Shown here: in pieces, positions 26,101 to 26,380 of the stretch
Layout of the letters: each line of letters begins with the position of its first letter
How positions within the stretch are numbered: the first letter of the stretch is position 1
DNA from: DATCJU01 sp036562635
GTDB taxonomy: Bacteria; Actinomycetota; Actinomycetes; Mycobacteriales; Pseudonocardiaceae
Assembly (NCBI GenBank): GCA_036562635.1
Contig: DATCJU010000079.1
Location: 1 to 26,380, forward strand
Length of the DNA stretch: 26,380 bases
Direction of reading: 5' to 3'
Translations under genes and position numbers: made by a program
Notes under the pieces: generated by a model
What the model saw: the letters and a program-made list of their open reading frames with translations, nothing else
Told to the model about the DNA's origin: nothing
The model's database searches: none

Positions 26101-26210
26101 CAGGAGGAGAACGCGACGTCTTCCTGCGCAGTTTCATCAACCTTCCGCCCACGGTCCGCCCGACCACGGCGACGAGTTCCCCTGGGGCAGGAGCGCCGGA
26201 CCTGGAATGA
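20145..26210 (+). CDS. Giant type VII-linked polymorphic toxin: TNT, protease-like and nuclease-like domains
   Basis: A 2021-residue protein. Residues 1-105 form a WXG100/CpnT-like helical domain (MHWPEGDE at 19-26). A hydrophobic stretch lies at 110-145 and Gly-zipper sequence at about 205-287. Residues 300-840 are a Gly/Ser/Thr/Pro linker and about 843-1030 are Pro-Asp-Gly repeats. Residues about 1105-1240 match the TNT domain, an NAD(P) glycohydrolase toxin: KWPPNNG, LDRFGYPGGEFLSP, PAFEQPGGGRQ, with Arg1153, Arg1177, His1189 and Gln1216 as likely active-site equivalents. Residues about 1315-1465 carry DAHG (His1355) and GCDTG (Cys1393), like C80/caspase-like proteases. An Asp/Ser-rich strip (about 1652-1698) leads to a C-terminal domain with GGHIFDYKSGGPGELINYVPQ (His1902, Asn1916, Asn1925, Trp1928), as in DNA/RNA non-specific endonuclease toxins. 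GGGAC precedes the ATG. No known gene name. Confidence 0.88.
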   Translation: MGIEIPDEVKWLVPIVVGMHWPEGDETALRRMADAWETAANKLTQVIEAGNNAAQTAKGGMEGEAAEAFAAHWNRFVQGQEKYLVALQEDCKKLAESCRNCALEIEYTKLMIIGSLIALAIEIAAMIAAAAPTLGASTAGIPAAQAATRLVVQNLFRQLITAILRHVAIELAISVGMDVAIQGIQMAKGDRTEWDWGKTGSAALSGAISGVVGGVSSVIPGGATRGFGDAFAQGAVRGAVEGAASTALEALVTGEDLKASDLLFGATSGAISGGVGGVKDHADGLTGTGNGPGPDVNPDFGGSRRGPGDLDLTSSGDRPGGGGSSGDGGSRYQPPAGSTGGGHTSSGGGSTSSGGGTPRVDVDGLMPRGGPTSTSAQSAATIDAPAPSRTSVPETAGGGGTPTPRIDTDAGRHVSTQPFSGGGTVTGPTPGGVSGGSSGTGGGGGSHGTGGGGASGGRTVSVPPQSTSGGGGASYGGGHTSSGGGSTSYGGYTPSGGTTSHGGGTTSSGSGSTSHGGTTSSSNPSTSPSGGRVSVPSTTPLGGPTPGGPAAGGPVLGGPTPGGSGPVGGPVGGPTSGGAGPVGGHTSGGSGPVGGPALGGPGSGGVSSGGPAAGTVGHGAGGSSAGAPAYGGYMGMAPMHGAPGTGHTSGGSGAAGSGRVPTTGGAPIGSPSGGTLPGGPAAGGGQTPAGGTVPPGGGASTPSTTPGTGGSPSGAPTTGGSPSAGNAPKANPPGGFVLHGPTLDGPTPHAPSSHAPSSGGGSPTPGGGSPSTPHGASTTSHGPSSSTPHGSTGTPHHASGPVVAGGVLPFTAGQPAPSWAGGGGTHPHGGTTAGTQPGVPGQRPGGLQPDGVTTRPDGAVPKPDGLATRPDGVAPRTDGTTTRPDGTATKPDAPAARTDAPTRPHTSPDGTTTRPDGTAPRTDGTTTRPDGTTPKPDSSTTRPDSPSTRPDGTAPRTDGPSARPDRASTAPDTRPDAPDTRPDAPRADSTTPDTRTEAPAGGPDTSTRPDGTTDAAPHTPDGDTGPSRDSTPVWPEEPPTTRADQSPDGPPEGAFARGVTPTGPDFGPDGTKVGLHTHAIDGPYHDVGHGFGTNDQRAVPLLDGYKPYGNLPDAAAFDAKHKDPAGNIKWPPNNGADGPVQIVTLPAGTVLDRFGYPGGEFLSPLRPDGLPYSYAERAILPDSLGKGYHVIVLDAPVTVELAKVAPAFEQPGGGRQVRLLGDKLQDLISTGRAHEVTHIPPDGKVLPPDFGTTRPDGSTVGAISVEEARNAAGVSDPGASPRDPNEVRHEAQSDVTPDVGGDPIPPKLPADLHDVWQSGETTPSGRSFYPPDQVRARELAQQVKPIPDAYVLDAHGTPDGLVVGDRTLNAREVAELLRNDPNWNGQRVYVVGCDTGQRADGFAAQLARELGVEVVAPDRKGWSGEDGQLYSSSGQRDASGELRPTWPPDGGWRAFHPDGGVSDAGRAGFLPEQSGLDPVVDHTTDRSADHARAAVDPRNPETDLAHPQHQAPFPPEHNRVERLVLDPGENPRDRTDLKPNTKYEVYRRVLDENGNVVTDADGNEQLVRDNKDFFTEVNEQGELKLSGLETSTPDKQVHDRRTGQRRSDAEPLELAGLEEGAHVGVKTKYGEQTFVLDRDGLPEPAVTFVDLDPKTDADPKSDADSNSESSGDPDRDTDSKSDNDSDSESKSDAKSKYEEVTLGRDGVDNEALREQYPEAFAPYDPAEGPFSLRKLPPNMKIVVHNTDGKWHGTFWTDDKGEVRQVLTWSGSSVPGTADEPKRGWNPDLGNHPDHLQPDANGQRTRVPRPNCIYGVIGEVKNENGEVVDPTGTEEPRRYFATDRNGDTVAASGKPEYDATFKRRNETLQLAAGRIASDQNSGEYPAASHGENKPYVFRWAGGHIFDYKSGGPGELINYVPQWAVENSGWRLREGFDRDNSWYLMEMGLESYAHRNSVGEIERFDFFAERSSGKRTPDFLHVRWIESTGGERDVFLRSFINLPPTVRPTTATSSPGAGAPDLE
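21060..22670 (+). repeat. Gly/Ser/Thr/Pro low-complexity linker in the toxin gene
   Basis: About 540 residues made of short imperfect units such as GGGSTSSGG, GGHTSSGG, GGPTPGGP and GPVGGPTSGG, written with varied codons. It is an extended flexible linker between the helical export domain and the effector half. DNA-level repeats here will invite slippage and assembly collapse. Confidence 0.85.
22671..23220 (+). repeat. Tandem Pro-Asp-Gly/Thr repeats in the toxin gene
   Basis: About 180 residues built from a unit near TTRPDGTAPRTDG, repeated imperfectly more than ten times (RPDG, KPDG, RTDG, RPDS, RPDA). It is strongly Pro/Asp/Thr-rich with regular charge, and ends before the TNT domain. Confidence 0.85.
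25098..25238 (+). repeat. Asp/Ser/Lys-rich strip with low GC in the toxin gene
   Basis: Acidic Asp-Ser repeats (DADPKSDADSNSE, DSKSDNDSDSESK) of about 47 residues between a beta-rich segment and the C-terminal nuclease-like domain. Bases 25171-25220 are about 46% GC by hand count, far below the surroundings. Confidence 0.75.
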
Positions 26211-26290
26211 GTGATGCGACACTGATCCCGTCAGTGCCACAGGTATGGGTGGTTCTGTCCGGTACGGAGATGTGTGAGGAAATGCGATGA
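26207..26290 (+). CDS. Short ORF (27 codons) joining the toxin and the next gene
   Basis: The ATG (26207-26209) overlaps the toxin stop as ATGA, and its own TGA (26288-26290) overlaps the ATG of the next gene as ATGA. The peptide is MSDATLIPSVPQVWVVLSGT with a short EMCEEMR end. It may be a real small protein, a coupling ORF that carries ribosomes from the toxin to the following gene, or an accident of phase. It has no homologue I recognise. Confidence 0.35.
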   Translation: MSDATLIPSVPQVWVVLSGTEMCEEMR

Positions 26291-26380
26291 CCGAACCCCA
26301 GCCCTCCACCGCCACCCCGGCCCCCGAGCAGCCCCCGCTCGACCCGGAGCAGGCCCTACGCCAGGTCGGCACGATCCTGG
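26287..26380 (+). CDS. Start of an unidentified gene downstream of the toxin
   Basis: Only about 31 codons are present before the window ends. ATG at 26287 is preceded by GAGGA (26275-26280 region) about seven bases upstream. The visible peptide is MTEPQPSTATPAPEQPPLDP followed by EQALRQVGTIL, a Pro/Thr-rich start and then a helical segment. Its place right behind a toxin gene suits an immunity protein, but no family can be recognised from so little. Confidence 0.65.
   Translation, partial: MTEPQPSTATPAPEQPPLDPEQALRQVGTIL

Overview
The window is high-GC DNA (roughly 70% G+C by eye) with strong G/C preference at third codon positions, frequent GTG starts, 1- and 4-base gene overlaps and several genes with no clear ribosome binding site. 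Together with actinobacterial families (DUF3017, DUF1918, the small SdhB-side membrane proteins, WXG100/type VII secretion proteins, a TNT-domain toxin) this points to an actinomycete, most likely of the Pseudonocardiales. From memory, the order sdh - small membrane proteins - D,D-carboxypeptidase - trpS - mdh - DUF3017 - folD resembles a conserved core region of Streptomyces chromosomes. I could not run a comparison.

Positions 1-10,500 are mainly housekeeping. The end of the succinate dehydrogenase operon (sdhD', sdhA, sdhB) closes at a perfect 50-bp palindrome that also faces the opposite-strand genes. Then come two small membrane proteins, a penicillin-binding-protein-type D-Ala-D-Ala carboxypeptidase, a YihY/BrkB membrane protein, trpS, a small exported protein, exonuclease III, an SH3b protein and homodimeric NADP isocitrate dehydrogenase.

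Positions 10,780-15,000 hold a YdjM-type membrane protein, a three-gene ABC exporter (two ABC-2 permeases and an ATPase) with a small lipoprotein behind it, and a DUF1918 protein. Positions 15,200-18,900 run on the minus strand: malate dehydrogenase, DUF3017, folD and a YdcZ-type transporter.

Positions 19,190-26,380 are the accessory part and the most interesting. A putative ECF-type promoter precedes a translationally coupled cassette: a YbaB-like protein, a WXG100 protein, and a 2021-residue protein with a WXG100/CpnT-like N-terminus. That protein continues with a very long Gly/Ser/Thr/Pro linker and Pro-Asp-Gly repeats, a TNT-type NAD glycohydrolase domain, a putative His/Cys (C80/caspase-like) protease domain, and a C-terminal domain resembling DNA/RNA non-specific endonuclease toxins. 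I read it as a type VII secreted polymorphic toxin with two effector domains and a possible self-processing protease between them. A 27-codon ORF overlapping both neighbours by ATGA links it to a downstream gene that runs off the window. No tRNA, rRNA, CRISPR array or insertion sequence was seen.
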